Assembly (NCBI GenBank): GCA_945911015.1
Contig: CAMDZW010000007.1
Location: 62,001 to 126,000, forward strand
DNA length: 64,000 nt
Direction: 5' to 3'
Source of the DNA: an uncultured Propionibacteriaceae bacterium
Lineage (GTDB): Bacteria; Actinomycetota; Actinomycetes; Propionibacteriales; Propionibacteriaceae
In this document: piece after piece, positions 41,660-50,654 of the stretch
How the letters are laid out: each line of letters opens with the position of its first letter
Position numbering within the stretch: position 1 is the first letter of the stretch
Notes under the pieces: model-generated
Database searches by the model: none
What the model saw: the letters and a program-made list of their open reading frames with translations, nothing else
What the model was told of the DNA's origin: nothing
Translations under genes and position numbers: made by a program

Positions 41660-42154
41660 ATGAACGGCAGTCCTTTCGATCCCCGCCCCCATCTCGACCA
41701 CAGCGTCGCACTGGCCGAGGAAGCCCTGATGGACGGCAACGACCCCTTCGGCTCGGTGCTGATCGACGCCACCGGCCGCGTGTTGTTCGCCGACCGCAAC
41801 CGCACCCGTGACGGGGACCAGACCCGGCATCCGGAGTTCGAGATCGCCCGCTGGGCGGCCGAACACCTGAGCCCGGCCGAACGCGGATCTGCGGTGGTGG
41901 TGACCTCCGGCGAACACTGCCCGATGTGCAGTGCAGCGCACGCGTGGGTGGGCCTGGGCACGATCCACTACGCCACCAGTTCGGCCCAGCTGGTCAAGTG
42001 GCTGACCGGTTGGGGCCTGCCGCCGGCACCAGTCGCCCCATTGGCCATCAGGACCGTCGCACCCGGTCTGGAGGCCATCGGCCCTTACCCCGACTTCGCC
42101 GATCGGATCCGGCTCCTGCACGCCCGCCGACACGGCATCACCCCAGACCTCTGA
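41660..42154 (+). CDS. cytidine/deoxycytidylate deaminase family protein
   Basis: A 164-residue zinc-dependent deaminase. Zinc motif one is RHPEFEIARWA (HxE) and motif two is SGEHCPMCSAAHAW (PCxxC variant with His-Cys). The fold and length are those of guanine/cytosine deaminase-like nucleoside deaminases. The ATG is 68 bases from the divergent mshA-like gene. The substrate is not predictable, but nucleobase deamination is likely. Confidence 0.85.
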   Translation: MNGSPFDPRPHLDHSVALAEEALMDGNDPFGSVLIDATGRVLFADRNRTRDGDQTRHPEFEIARWAAEHLSPAERGSAVVVTSGEHCPMCSAAHAWVGLGTIHYATSSAQLVKWLTGWGLPPAPVAPLAIRTVAPGLEAIGPYPDFADRIRLLHARRHGITPDL

Positions 42155-42170
42155 TCAGAGTGAGAGGTCT
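42145..42170. terminator. inverted repeat at the end of the deaminase gene
   Basis: AGACCTCT (42145-42152) and AGAGGTCT (42163-42170) are a perfect 8-base inverted repeat spanning the deaminase stop codon. TCTGATCAG occurs twice, so alternative foldings exist. No T-run follows, so it is a weak terminator or RNA-processing site before pfp. Confidence 0.35.
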
Positions 42171-42259
42171 GATCAGGGCGGGGCGATTCCTGCCATCGAC
42201 GCATCCGCATTAGGCTGTCCGTGGCGCTGCGCCCACCCAAATTGACGTTGAGGAGTTCC

Positions 42260-43477
42260 ATGGTTGCCAAGGTCGCTTTTCTGACCGCCGGAGGTTTCGC
42301 CCCCTGTCTGTCGGCCGCACTGGGACGGCTGATCCAGCGGTACACCGAGCTCGCTCCCGAAGTGGAGCTGATCGCCTACGAACACGGCTACCAGGGTCTG
42401 CTCCAGGGCCGTTCGATCACCATCGACGACACAGTACGGGCCAAGGCCGAGCTCCTCACCCAGTACGGCGGGTCCCCGATCGGCAACTCCCGGGTCAAGC
42501 TCACCAATGCGGCCGACCTGGTCAAGCGTGGCCTGGTCGCCGAAGGCGTCGATCCGCTGAAGGCGGCAGCTGACCGGCTCACCGCCGACGGGGTCGACGT
42601 GCTGCACACCATCGGCGGTGACGACACCAACACCACCGCTGCCGACCTGGCCGCGTTCCTGGCCAAGGAGAACTACGACCTGACTGTGGTCGGGCTGCCC
42701 AAGACCATCGACAACGACGTGGTCCCGATCACCCAGTCCCTGGGCGCATGGACTGCCGCTGAGCAAGGCTCCCGGTTCGCACAGAACATCATCGCCGAGC
42801 ACAACTCCGCCAGCCGGATGCTGATCATCCATGAGGTGATGGGCCGTCACTGTGGCTGGCTGACCGCCGCGACCGCGCAGGCCTACCGGGAGTGGCTCGA
42901 CACCCGCGAATGGCTGCCCGAGATCGGATTGGACCGTCGCGAATGGGACATCCACGGTGTCTACGTCCCCGAGGCCGAGATCGACCTGGATGCCGAGGCA
43001 ACCCGGCTGCGCGGCATCCTCGACGAGGTCGGCAATGTCAACATCTTCCTCTCCGAGGGCGCCGGTGTGGATGCGATTGTCGCCGAGCTCGAGGCTGCCG
43101 GTGAAGAAGTCGGACGTGACGCCTTCGGCCACGTCAAGCTCGACACCATCAACCCGGGTGCCTGGTTCGCCAAGCAGTTCGCCGGCCGGATCAACGCGGA
43201 GAAGGTCATGGTGCAGAAGTCCGGCTACTTCTCCCGGTCCGCCCCGGCCAACGCGGCCGACCTTGCCCTGATCACCGACATGGCACACCGTGCTGTCGAT
43301 GCGGCACTGGCCGGCACCCCCGGCGTGATCGGGCAGGACGAGGAAGCCGACGACGCCCTCGGCGTCATCGCCTTCGACCGGATCGCCGGCGGCAAGGCCT
43401 TCGACATCTCAACGGGCTGGTACCTCGACATGCTCGACCAGATCGGCCAGGCCCGACCGACTCCGGCTGCCCACTGA
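42260..43477 (+). CDS. pfp: pyrophosphate-dependent 6-phosphofructokinase
   Basis: A 405-residue phosphofructokinase, the size of the Propionibacterium enzyme. The phosphoryl-donor motif is GGDDTN, with Asp in the position that selects pyrophosphate over ATP (ATP enzymes have GGDGS). PKTIDND is the catalytic/substrate loop, and MGRHCGWLT binds fructose-6-phosphate. It phosphorylates fructose-6-P with PPi, reversibly, in place of or beside ATP-PFK in glycolysis. GAGGAG before ATG 42260 supports the start. Convergent with the YhjD-like gene. Confidence 0.94.
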   Translation: MVAKVAFLTAGGFAPCLSAALGRLIQRYTELAPEVELIAYEHGYQGLLQGRSITIDDTVRAKAELLTQYGGSPIGNSRVKLTNAADLVKRGLVAEGVDPLKAAADRLTADGVDVLHTIGGDDTNTTAADLAAFLAKENYDLTVVGLPKTIDNDVVPITQSLGAWTAAEQGSRFAQNIIAEHNSASRMLIIHEVMGRHCGWLTAATAQAYREWLDTREWLPEIGLDRREWDIHGVYVPEAEIDLDAEATRLRGILDEVGNVNIFLSEGAGVDAIVAELEAAGEEVGRDAFGHVKLDTINPGAWFAKQFAGRINAEKVMVQKSGYFSRSAPANAADLALITDMAHRAVDAALAGTPGVIGQDEEADDALGVIAFDRIAGGKAFDISTGWYLDMLDQIGQARPTPAAH

Positions 43478-43480
43478 TCG

Positions 43481-43498
43481 GACCGTCGCTGAACGGTC
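43481..43498. terminator. bidirectional hairpin between convergent genes
   Basis: GACCGT (43481-43486) and ACGGTC (43493-43498) pair around a 6-base loop in the 29-base gap between pfp and the YhjD-like gene. No T-run. It may end both transcripts. Confidence 0.4.
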
Positions 43499-43506
43499 AG
43501 CCGCAC

Positions 43507-44712
43507 TCAGTCCTTGGGTCGGCGTCGCCAGCCTCGCAGTCTGCCCATCAGACCTGCCACTGCGGCGCCGACTCCGACACCGGCTGCTGTGCCGGCCACC
43601 CAGCCAGCACCGAGTCCGGCCCGTACTGACTTCTGCGCCACCTCCTGGGTGACCCACGGCTGTCCCTGCCCCGGCTCCCAGTCAAGAGCCTCCGGCACCG
43701 ACCCGACTCGGCGACGCGCGGTGCCCAACGCCCTCGTACGGTGGGCCGGCGGCGGCATCGACGGGCCGAGCACCCGGCTGTGCGGATCGAATGTGTGGTC
43801 ATCACGTTCCGGCACGCCCGGTTCGTCGGTGGTGGCGATCCAGGCCGCCACCAAGAGCGTGAGCGTGCCGAACAGGTTGATCACCAACATCAAGATGATG
43901 ACCGGCCCGAACACGGTGAACGACTTGTTCCCCTCGAACAGGCCGGTCAACAGGCCGGCACCGTACTGCAGCACGCCAAGACCGAGGGCGGCGATGAATG
44001 CGCCGATGGCCCGCTCGCGGTGCGGAACCGGGTACTGCGGGAACACCCAGTAGATGAAGCTGAACAGACCGTAGCCGGCGATCACTGACAACAGTGCCGG
44101 ACCGGCCCGGAACACCCAGCTGGCCCAGCCAGCATCCTGCAATCCCAACAGACCCAGCATCCAGTCGTTGAGGGCGGTGCCGGCCGAGGCCAACGCCAGG
44201 GTGATCGCGATCATCGCCATCAGGATGAACAGGTGCAAGACATTGATCAGCAGCTCGACGACGAAGTTGCGCTGCGGGCCGGCCTGCGCATCGAATTCGG
44301 GGCGCCACTGGGCCCGGATCGCGTCCTTGAGGTTTTTGACCCAGTTGCTGCCGGTGTAGACCGCGACCACCAGCGAGGTGACGGCCACCGCACGATAGTC
44401 AGACAGCACACTCTGGATCAGGTTGATGATGTTCTCGCTGATCCCGTCCCCACCGGAGGCAGTCTCGGCCAGCATCTCCTCGATCTCGCGCTGGATACTG
44501 ACCAGGATCTCGGGATTCCGCTCGAAGACGAACCCGGTCACGGCGAAGGCGAACATGGCGACCGGGACGATGGTCAACACCGAGAAATAGGCCATCGCGG
44601 CGGCGAACTGGCGCCCCAGTCGGGCGTTGTAGCGTTCCTGTGCCCGCACCAGATGGGCAATCTTCGGACGCTGCAGCGTCTTCTGGACCCACTCGACCAC
44701 GATTGGCCTCAC
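43507..44712 (-). CDS. YhjD/YihY/BrkB family inner-membrane protein
   Basis: A 401-residue membrane protein. A cytoplasmic N-terminus leads into the family motif GRQFAAAMAYFSVLTIVPVAMFAF, seen here in pieces (AAAMAYFSVLTIVPVAM). VAVYTGSNWVKNLKDAIRAQW and the later FIYWVFPQYPVPHRER are diagnostic of YhjD. About six transmembrane helices, then a basic/proline-rich C-terminal tail of 80 residues. The family has been linked to lipid transport or envelope maintenance, but the substrate is not settled. GTG 44712 is the start. Divergent from the pterin dehydratase gene. Confidence 0.85.
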   Translation of the reverse strand: MRPIVVEWVQKTLQRPKIAHLVRAQERYNARLGRQFAAAMAYFSVLTIVPVAMFAFAVTGFVFERNPEILVSIQREIEEMLAETASGGDGISENIINLIQSVLSDYRAVAVTSLVVAVYTGSNWVKNLKDAIRAQWRPEFDAQAGPQRNFVVELLINVLHLFILMAMIAITLALASAGTALNDWMLGLLGLQDAGWASWVFRAGPALLSVIAGYGLFSFIYWVFPQYPVPHRERAIGAFIAALGLGVLQYGAGLLTGLFEGNKSFTVFGPVIILMLVINLFGTLTLLVAAWIATTDEPGVPERDDHTFDPHSRVLGPSMPPPAHRTRALGTARRRVGSVPEALDWEPGQGQPWVTQEVAQKSVRAGLGAGWVAGTAAGVGVGAAVAGLMGRLRGWRRRPKD

Positions 44713-44722
44713 TTCCCCTTGA

Positions 44723-44754
44723 CCGACACATGCGCGTTGTCCGACACGTGCGCG
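44723..44754. promoter_or_regulatory. direct repeat in a divergent promoter region
   Basis: CCGACACATGCGCG (44723-44736) and CCGACACGTGCGCG (44741-44754) are 13/14 identical and start 18 bases apart, in the gap between the YhjD-like gene and the pterin dehydratase gene. The spacing of nearly two helical turns fits two regulator monomers bound side by side. Confidence 0.4.
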
Positions 44755-44798
44755 GCCCAGCCTAACGGTTGCGCCTGCGGTGAGGTTGACTGTTGCCC

Positions 44799-45113
44799 AT
44801 GCCTCGACTGCTCACCGCCGAAGAAGTCTCCCGCCAGATGACTGACCTGCCGCAATGGTCGGTCGATGACGCCTTGGTCGGACGATTCGAGTGCGCTGAC
44901 TTCCCCAGCGCGATCCGTCTGGTCAATCAAGTCGCCGATGAGGCCAACGCGGCCGATCACCATCCCGACATCGACATCCGCTACAACACGGTCGTGCTGG
45001 CTCTGAGCACTCACAGCGAGGGCGGTGTCACCCAGCTCGACGTCGAACTCGCCCACCGGGCCGACCAGGCCTACCAACGGCTCATGGCCGAGACGGCGGA
45101 CGACGCCACATAG
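44799..45113 (+). CDS. pterin-4a-carbinolamine dehydratase
   Basis: A 104-residue protein of the PCD/PhhB/DCoH family. The active-site signature is ADHHPDIDIRYNTVVLALST (paired His-His, Tyr, then His in THSEGG). It dehydrates 4a-hydroxytetrahydrobiopterin-type compounds during pterin-dependent hydroxylation. In bacteria without aromatic hydroxylases it is linked to Moco or folate housekeeping. ATG 44799 gives the family length. The next gene starts 10 bases after the stop. Confidence 0.9.
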   Translation: MPRLLTAEEVSRQMTDLPQWSVDDALVGRFECADFPSAIRLVNQVADEANAADHHPDIDIRYNTVVLALSTHSEGGVTQLDVELAHRADQAYQRLMAETADDAT

Positions 45114-45123
45114 GATCAGCTCC

Positions 45124-45807
45124 ATGGACGTCACTGAGCTGAGGATCAGCGATGCGGATCGCCACCACATCGGCGAAGTGCTGCGCAATGCGCGTGCTGA
45201 GGGTCGCCTCACGGAGGCCGAGGTCACCGAACGCACCGCCCAGCTGCCGTCCCTGCGCACCTTCGGCGAGCTCGACCGCCTCGTCGCCGACCTGCCGATC
45301 CCGGCGCCTTCATCGGTGCTGGTGCCCACCCTCGCCGATGGTCAGGTCGACCCGGAACGTCCACTTCGCCTCGACGGCGGCATGTCAAGTGACGGCCGTA
45401 CGGGAGTGTGGACCCTCCCCCGCCGGATCGAACTTGCCGGTGGCATGGGATCGGTGCGGCTCGACTGTCTCGAAGCGCTGTGCCCGCACGACCGCGTCGA
45501 CATTGCGGTGTCGGGCGGTGCCGGCTCGGTGGTCGTGATCGTCCCCGAAGGGTGGGCCGCCGACATCCAGGCCGTCCAGAAGAGCTGGGGCAGCGCGAAG
45601 TCCACGATCGGCACGGTGCCCGATCCCGGCTGTCCGGTGTTGATGTTCGAGGGCAACATGGCGATGGGCAGTCTGCGGGTCCGCAACGCCAACTGGTTCG
45701 ACCGCCGACGTCAGCTCAGGCGACTGCGCAAACAGCGCAAGCTGGAACTCACCACCGGATGGACCCAGTCCAATCCGGAGATCGAGAACCCGAGCACCCT
45801 GCGCTGA
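45124..45807 (+). CDS. DUF1707 domain protein
   Basis: A 227-residue protein. The first 55 residues are the actinobacterial DUF1707 module: LRISDADRHHIGEVLRNARA, then GRLTEAEVTERTAQL and FGELDRLVADLP. The C-terminal half is beta-rich with a repeated strand pattern (GGMGSVRLDC, GGAGSVVVIVPEGWAA), like the cell-wall-active-antibiotic response (LiaF C-terminal) domain. There is no membrane segment. It is usually thought to be an envelope-stress or dimerisation module, but the function here is unknown. Its stop is only 4 bases from the convergent gcvP stop. Confidence 0.78.
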   Translation: MDVTELRISDADRHHIGEVLRNARAEGRLTEAEVTERTAQLPSLRTFGELDRLVADLPIPAPSSVLVPTLADGQVDPERPLRLDGGMSSDGRTGVWTLPRRIELAGGMGSVRLDCLEALCPHDRVDIAVSGGAGSVVVIVPEGWAADIQAVQKSWGSAKSTIGTVPDPGCPVLMFEGNMAMGSLRVRNANWFDRRRQLRRLRKQRKLELTTGWTQSNPEIENPSTLR

Positions 45808-45811
45808 TCAT

Positions 45812-48661
45812 TCAGTTCTGGTAGGCGTCCGGTGGCGGGCAGGAGCAGACCAGATTCCGGTCACCGTAGGCCTGATCGATCCGGGCCACTGCCGGCCAGT
45901 ACTTGTCACGGCCTGTGGCCGCGAGCGGACCGGTCTGGCGTCCGGACGGGAATCCGGCCACGGTCCGACTGTACGGGTGGGACCACTGGTCGGCGGTCAC
46001 CCGCGCCAAGGTGTGCGGCGCATTCACCAGTGGGTTGTCATCGGCCGGCCAGGTCCCCTCCGCCACGGCAGCGATCTCACCTCTGATCGCGATCATGGCA
46101 TCGCAGAACCGATCGAGCTCGGCCAACGACTCCGACTCGGTCGGCTCGACCATCAAGGTGCCGGGCACCGGGAAACTCATCGTCGGCGCATGGAAGCCGT
46201 AGTCGACGAGCCGTTTGGCCACGTCATCAACGCTCACCCCGGTCTGCTTGGTGATGGCCCGCAGATCGAGGATGCATTCGTGCGCGACCCGCCCGTTGCG
46301 GCCGCTGTACAGCACCGGGAAGTGTTCACCCAACCGGGCGGCGACATGGTTGGCCGCCAACAGGGCGCGCTGGGTGGCCTGGGTCAACCCTTCGGGGCCC
46401 ATCATCGCGATGTAGGCCCAGCTGATCGGCAGGATCCCCGCTGACCCGTACGGTGCAGCCGAGATCGTCGGCCGACCCGCCTCCTGCGAACTCATCATCG
46501 GATGGCCGGGCAGGAAGTCGACCAGGTGGGCTCCGACCGCGACCGGGCCCACGCCGGGCCCTCCCCCGCCGTGCGGGATGCAGAATGTCTTGTGCAGGTT
46601 CAGGTGGGAGACGTCGGCGCCGAACCTGCCAGGTCTGGCCAGACCGAGCAGCGCATTCAGGTTCGCACCGTCGACATAGACCTGACCACCGGCATCGTGG
46701 ATCATCGCGCAGAGCTCGGTGATGCCTTCTTCGAAGACGCCGTGGGTCGACGGGTAGGTGACCATGATTGCAGCCAGCTCATCGCGGTGCAGGTCGATCT
46801 TCTCGGCCAGATCGGTCAGGTCGACCGAACCGTCCTCCAGCGCCTTGACCACGACCACCCGCATTCCGGCCATCACCGCCGAGGCAGCGTTGGTGCCGTG
46901 CGCCGACGAGGGGATCAGGCAGACCTCACGCTGTGCCTCGCCCCGGGCCCGGTGGTGGCCGCGGATCGCCAGCAGGCCAGCAAGCTCTCCCTGCGAGCCG
47001 GCATTGGGCTGGACCGACACCTTCGCATAGCCGGTGACCTCGGCCAACCAGTCCTCGAGTTCAGCGACCAACTCGACATATCCGGCGGCATCGTCGAGTG
47101 GCACGAAGGGGTGCAGATCGGCAAAGCCGGGGTACGAGATCGGTTCCATCTCTGCCGTCGCATTGAGCTTCATGGTGCACGAGCCGAGCGGGATCATCCC
47201 ACGGTCCAGGGCGAAGTCACGATCCGACAGGCCTCGTAGGTAGCGCAACATCTCGGTCTCGGAATGGTGGCTGTTGAACACCGGATGATTCAGATGATCG
47301 TGGTCGCGGTGGTGACCGGCCAGGTCGCCATACGGGGTCGTGTCTGCTCCCGGCGTGCCGACCGCGGCGATGACGGCTGCCACGTCGGCATCAGTGGCAT
47401 CTTCTCCGACCGAGACACCGAACAGATCAGCATCGATGTGGCGCAGATGGATGCCTGCCTCGCGGGCCGCTGCCACCACCGGCTCGGCGCGACCTGTCAC
47501 CCGTACGGTCAGGGTGTCGAAGAATGAGCCGTGCACGATCTCGGCGCCGGCCGCGACCAGCCCGCCGGCCAGTCGACGGCTGCGCTCATGGATGTCCTCG
47601 GCGATACGCCGCAGCCCGTCCGGGCCGTGGTACACCGCATACATGCCGGCGACGACGGCCAACAGGACTTGGGCGGTGCAGATGTTGGAGGTCGCACGTT
47701 CTCGACGGATGTGCTGCTCACGGGTCTGCAGCGCGAGCCGATAGGCCACAGTGCCATCAGCATCCTTCGAGGCACCGACCAGCCGACCGGGCAGTTGCCT
47801 CTCCAGGCCGGCCCGGACTGCCATGAACCCGGCATGGGGGCCGCCGTAGAACAACGGCACGCCGAAACGCTGACTCGATCCGACCGCCACATCGGCGCCC
47901 CACGAGGCGGAGGCAGCCGTGATCGTCAGGGCGAGCAGATCAGTGGCGGCAATGACCAGCGCATTGTTCTCGTGGGCCTTCTCGGCAATCGCGCGCAGCT
48001 GCGACTCCCCCGCCAACCGACCGGAGGCGCCGGGTGTCTGCACGACAACTGCGAACGCATCATGTTCCTGCAGCGCTGTGACCAGATCGGTCTGCGGGAC
48101 GATCACCTCGATACCCACCGCCTCGGTGCGGGTGCGCACCACCGCCAGGGTCTGCGGGAGGATGTCGGGGTCGATCAGGACGATCTGTCCCTTGCGCTGG
48201 CTACGGCGGGCCAGGGCGATGGCCTCGGCGACAGCGGTCGCCTCGTCGAGCAGCGAGGCATTGGCGGTCGGCATCCCGGTGAGGTCACTGACCACGGTCT
48301 GGAAGTTGATCAGGGCCTCGAGGCGCCCTTGGGAGATTTCGGGTTGGTACGGAGTGTAGGCGGTGTACCAGGCGGGGTCCTCCAGCACGTTGCGCCGGAT
48401 CACCGCTGGGGTGATGGTGCCGTGATAGCCCAGGCCGATCATGGCCCGACCGGGCCGGTTGCGTGAGGCCAGCTCCCGCAGCCGTGCCAAGGCCTGTGCC
48501 TCGGCCAGCGGTGCCGGCAGATCGAGCGCGTCGGTGCTGCGGATCGAGGCGGGCATCGCCTCGTCGACCAGGGCGTCGAGGGAGCCAAGGCCGAGACCGG
48601 CCAACATGGCATCACGGTCAGCCGGGCGGGGGCCGAGGTGGCGCGACAAGAATTCAGACAT
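45812..48661 (-). CDS. gcvP: glycine dehydrogenase (decarboxylating), P protein
   Basis: A 949-residue PLP enzyme of the glycine cleavage system. Both halves of the dimeric P protein are fused. The PLP lysine is in [17 protein letters not shown]. Other landmarks are the N-terminal [12 protein letters not shown], the Gly/Ser-rich [15 protein letters not shown] and a C-terminal tail. It decarboxylates glycine and transfers the aminomethyl group to lipoyl GcvH (at 51.3-51.6 kb, same strand). ATG 48661 matches the family start better than the ATG at 48688. The gcvT gene is not in the window. Confidence 0.95.
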   Translation of the reverse strand: MSEFLSRHLGPRPADRDAMLAGLGLGSLDALVDEAMPASIRSTDALDLPAPLAEAQALARLRELASRNRPGRAMIGLGYHGTITPAVIRRNVLEDPAWYTAYTPYQPEISQGRLEALINFQTVVSDLTGMPTANASLLDEATAVAEAIALARRSQRKGQIVLIDPDILPQTLAVVRTRTEAVGIEVIVPQTDLVTALQEHDAFAVVVQTPGASGRLAGESQLRAIAEKAHENNALVIAATDLLALTITAASASWGADVAVGSSQRFGVPLFYGGPHAGFMAVRAGLERQLPGRLVGASKDADGTVAYRLALQTREQHIRRERATSNICTAQVLLAVVAGMYAVYHGPDGLRRIAEDIHERSRRLAGGLVAAGAEIVHGSFFDTLTVRVTGRAEPVVAAAREAGIHLRHIDADLFGVSVGEDATDADVAAVIAAVGTPGADTTPYGDLAGHHRDHDHLNHPVFNSHHSETEMLRYLRGLSDRDFALDRGMIPLGSCTMKLNATAEMEPISYPGFADLHPFVPLDDAAGYVELVAELEDWLAEVTGYAKVSVQPNAGSQGELAGLLAIRGHHRARGEAQREVCLIPSSAHGTNAASAVMAGMRVVVVKALEDGSVDLTDLAEKIDLHRDELAAIMVTYPSTHGVFEEGITELCAMIHDAGGQVYVDGANLNALLGLARPGRFGADVSHLNLHKTFCIPHGGGGPGVGPVAVGAHLVDFLPGHPMMSSQEAGRPTISAAPYGSAGILPISWAYIAMMGPEGLTQATQRALLAANHVAARLGEHFPVLYSGRNGRVAHECILDLRAITKQTGVSVDDVAKRLVDYGFHAPTMSFPVPGTLMVEPTESESLAELDRFCDAMIAIRGEIAAVAEGTWPADDNPLVNAPHTLARVTADQWSHPYSRTVAGFPSGRQTGPLAATGRDKYWPAVARIDQAYGDRNLVCSCPPPDAYQN

Positions 48662-48703
48662 GGACAGCGGGTCGCCTGTCACCATCACACGGTGACGACG
48701 AGA

Positions 48704-49273
48704 TCAGCCAGCTGCACGGGCGCGCCGACGCTTGGTGAACTCGTCGTTGGCCTCGGTGAGCAGGTCGGTCTGCCCCTCCTGGCCGTTGCGCTCCATCGGC
48801 AGGTCGGACAGGGTGCCCTCGATGTCGCGCCAGACACCACCCAGACCGATGGCGAACATGCCCTGGCCACCCTTGAGGAGGTCGACCATCTGGTCATCGG
48901 AGGTGCACTCGTAGACCGACACACCGTCGGACATGAGGGTGACTTGGGTGATGTCCTCGACGCCACGGGCGCGCAGGTGGTCGATCGCAACCCGGATCTG
49001 CTGCAGCGAGATACCGGCATCGATGAGTCGCTTGATGACCTTGAGCATCAGGATGTCGCGGAAGCTGTAGAGCCGCTGGCTGCCCGAACCGTGGGCGCCA
49101 CGAACCTCAGGGGTGACCAGACCGGTGCGGGCCCAGTAGTCCAACTGCCGGTAGGTGATGCCGGCTGCACTGCAGGCGACCGGTCCACGGAAGCCCACAT
49201 CCTTGGGCAGCGGCGAGAAATCGCCGTCGATCAGCGCGTCCTGGACCGCGGCTGCCTCGTTCTCGATGGTCAC
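48704..49273 (-). CDS. MerR-family regulator (Rv1830-like)
   Basis: A 189-residue regulator with an unusual N-terminal extension and a MerR-type winged helix: YRQLDYWARTGLVTPEVRGA then QRLYSFRDILMLKVIKRLID. The C-terminal part carries a YECTSDDQMVDLLKGGQGMF segment found in the Rv1830 group, regulators of cell growth/division genes in mycobacteria. The position between gcvP and the DUF151 gene is the same as in Mycobacterium. A good promoter lies 80-110 bases upstream, with a possible autoregulatory inverted repeat just downstream of its -10. Confidence 0.88.
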   Translation of the reverse strand: MTIENEAAAVQDALIDGDFSPLPKDVGFRGPVACSAAGITYRQLDYWARTGLVTPEVRGAHGSGSQRLYSFRDILMLKVIKRLIDAGISLQQIRVAIDHLRARGVEDITQVTLMSDGVSVYECTSDDQMVDLLKGGQGMFAIGLGGVWRDIEGTLSDLPMERNGQEGQTDLLTEANDEFTKRRRARAAG

Positions 49274-49324
49274 GTCGCCTCACTTGCAGGTCTTGGGAAG
49301 GAGTACTGCAACAACTCCACGTAG

Positions 49325-49382
49325 GTAATTCCACGCGGGGGATTACGGGTCTGACGCTACGCATCCTTTTCGGTTCGGTCAA
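49325..49382 (-). promoter_or_regulatory. promoter and possible operator of the Rv1830-like regulator
   Basis: On the minus strand, TTGACC (49382-49377) and TAGCGT (49359-49354) are separated by exactly 17 bases, the best sigma-70-type promoter in the window. Just downstream, GTAAT-N12-ATTAC (49346-49325) is an inverted repeat within the leader that could be the autoregulatory site of the MerR protein. Confidence 0.6.
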
Positions 49383-49482
49383 CGACACGCGCCAGGGACA
49401 TGCTCACAGTTGGGTCACGACACCGCAGAAGTGGCCACAGAACGATCCGGACCGGACAGAGTCTCCACCCGAAGTTGAGCTC

Positions 49483-49965
49483 TCACTCCTGGTCGGGTTC
49501 CTCACCGGTCACGAAATCGTCGGCCGACACCTGGTCGAGGAACTCGCGGAACCGCTCGACCTCGTCGTCCTCCTCCTCGGCGACCGCGATCCCTGCCTCG
49601 TCAAGGATTTCCTCAGCGCAGAAGATGTCGGTCCCGGTGCGCAGGGCCAGGGCAACCGCATCGGAGGTGCGCGATGAGATCTCGGTCCCGTCGATCACCA
49701 GGTTTGCGTGGAAGTTGCCCTTCTCGAGCTTGACGATGTTCACCGCGGTCAGCCGGTGCCCCAGAGCGGCCAGGACGTCGGCCATCAGGTCGTGGGTGAG
49801 GGGGCGCGGTGGCAGGACACCTTCTTGCGCATTCGCGATCGCCGATGCCTCGGCGGCTCCGATCCAGACCGGCAGATAGCGCTGGCCGATCACCTCGCGC
49901 AGCAGCAGCATCGGTTGGTTGGCCGGCATCTCGACCCTGACACCGACAACATCCATCTCACGCAT
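49483..49965 (-). CDS. DUF151 bifunctional nuclease family protein
   Basis: A 160-residue protein of the DUF151 (bifunctional nuclease) family: VVGVRVEMPANQPMLLLREV, YLPVWIGAAEASAIA, RPLTHDLMADVLAALG and ISSRTSDAVALALRTGTDIF are all characteristic. It ends in a Glu/Asp-rich tail. It is the counterpart of Rv1829; plant homologues are reported as nucleases, but bacterial function is not settled. ATG 49965 begins the conserved part. It lies 21 bases after the FtsR-like gene and probably shares its transcript. Confidence 0.88.
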   Translation of the reverse strand: MREMDVVGVRVEMPANQPMLLLREVIGQRYLPVWIGAAEASAIANAQEGVLPPRPLTHDLMADVLAALGHRLTAVNIVKLEKGNFHANLVIDGTEISSRTSDAVALALRTGTDIFCAEEILDEAGIAVAEEEDDEVERFREFLDQVSADDFVTGEEPDQE

Positions 49966-49985
49966 GTTCCCCAGCCTACTCACGG

Positions 49986-50654
49986 TCACTTCTGGATGGC
50001 GCTACGGACCATGGCGGCGTGGGTTCCGATGATCAGGTTCATCATCTCGGTGGCTGCCTCAGCGCTCCCACCTCGACGATGGGCGTACGGGGCGACAGCC
50101 TGGTCGATGATGGCCACCTCACGTTCGGCAGCGTTCTTCACCACCCGCAGGTGACGCATGTCGATGCCGTACTTGGCCAGTTGCTTGGCCGCGGTCGCGA
50201 TTTCGAGCGCTTCCCGACCGTAGTAGCGGGTCCCGAGATTGGGGCGCACGATCTGGTACCGCTCCAGCTCGACCAGCGCGGCCTCGGTCAGGCCACTTTG
50301 TTCCAGCAGATCGGCCCGGTCCAACCGCAGCGGGTTCGACGGGCGGGCCTTCCGCTCCTCAGGGACCGTCGGTCGGATCGATTCCAATGCCGGTGGCTGC
50401 AGGCCACGGTCCATCAGGTCGAGGTGTTCCCGGATGACCTTGAGCGGCAGATAGTGCTCCCGTTGGACCATCAGGATGTAGCGCAGTCGACGCTCGTCCT
50501 CCTCCGAGAACCGGCGATATCCCGAGGGGGCCCGGTGGGGTGTGATGAGGCCTTCGGTCTCGAGGAACCGGATCTTGGAGATGGTGATGTCGGGAAAGTC
50601 CGGCTTCATCTTGGCCAGGACCTGCCCGATGCTGCGCAGAGCGGGTTCGGCCAT
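49986..50654 (-). CDS. MerR-family regulator FtsR-like (Rv1828-type)
   Basis: A 222-residue regulator. The winged helix reads SIGQVLAKMKPDFPDITISK then FLETEGLITPHRAPSGYRRF, the signature of the Rv1828/FtsR group. The C-terminal half has a second helical dimerisation region. In Corynebacterium the orthologue activates ftsZ. ATG 50654 overlaps the stop of the FHA gene by one base (TGATG), so the two are coupled; GTG 50657 is an alternative. Confidence 0.9.
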   Translation of the reverse strand: MAEPALRSIGQVLAKMKPDFPDITISKIRFLETEGLITPHRAPSGYRRFSEEDERRLRYILMVQREHYLPLKVIREHLDLMDRGLQPPALESIRPTVPEERKARPSNPLRLDRADLLEQSGLTEAALVELERYQIVRPNLGTRYYGREALEIATAAKQLAKYGIDMRHLRVVKNAAEREVAIIDQAVAPYAHRRGGSAEAATEMMNLIIGTHAAMVRSAIQK

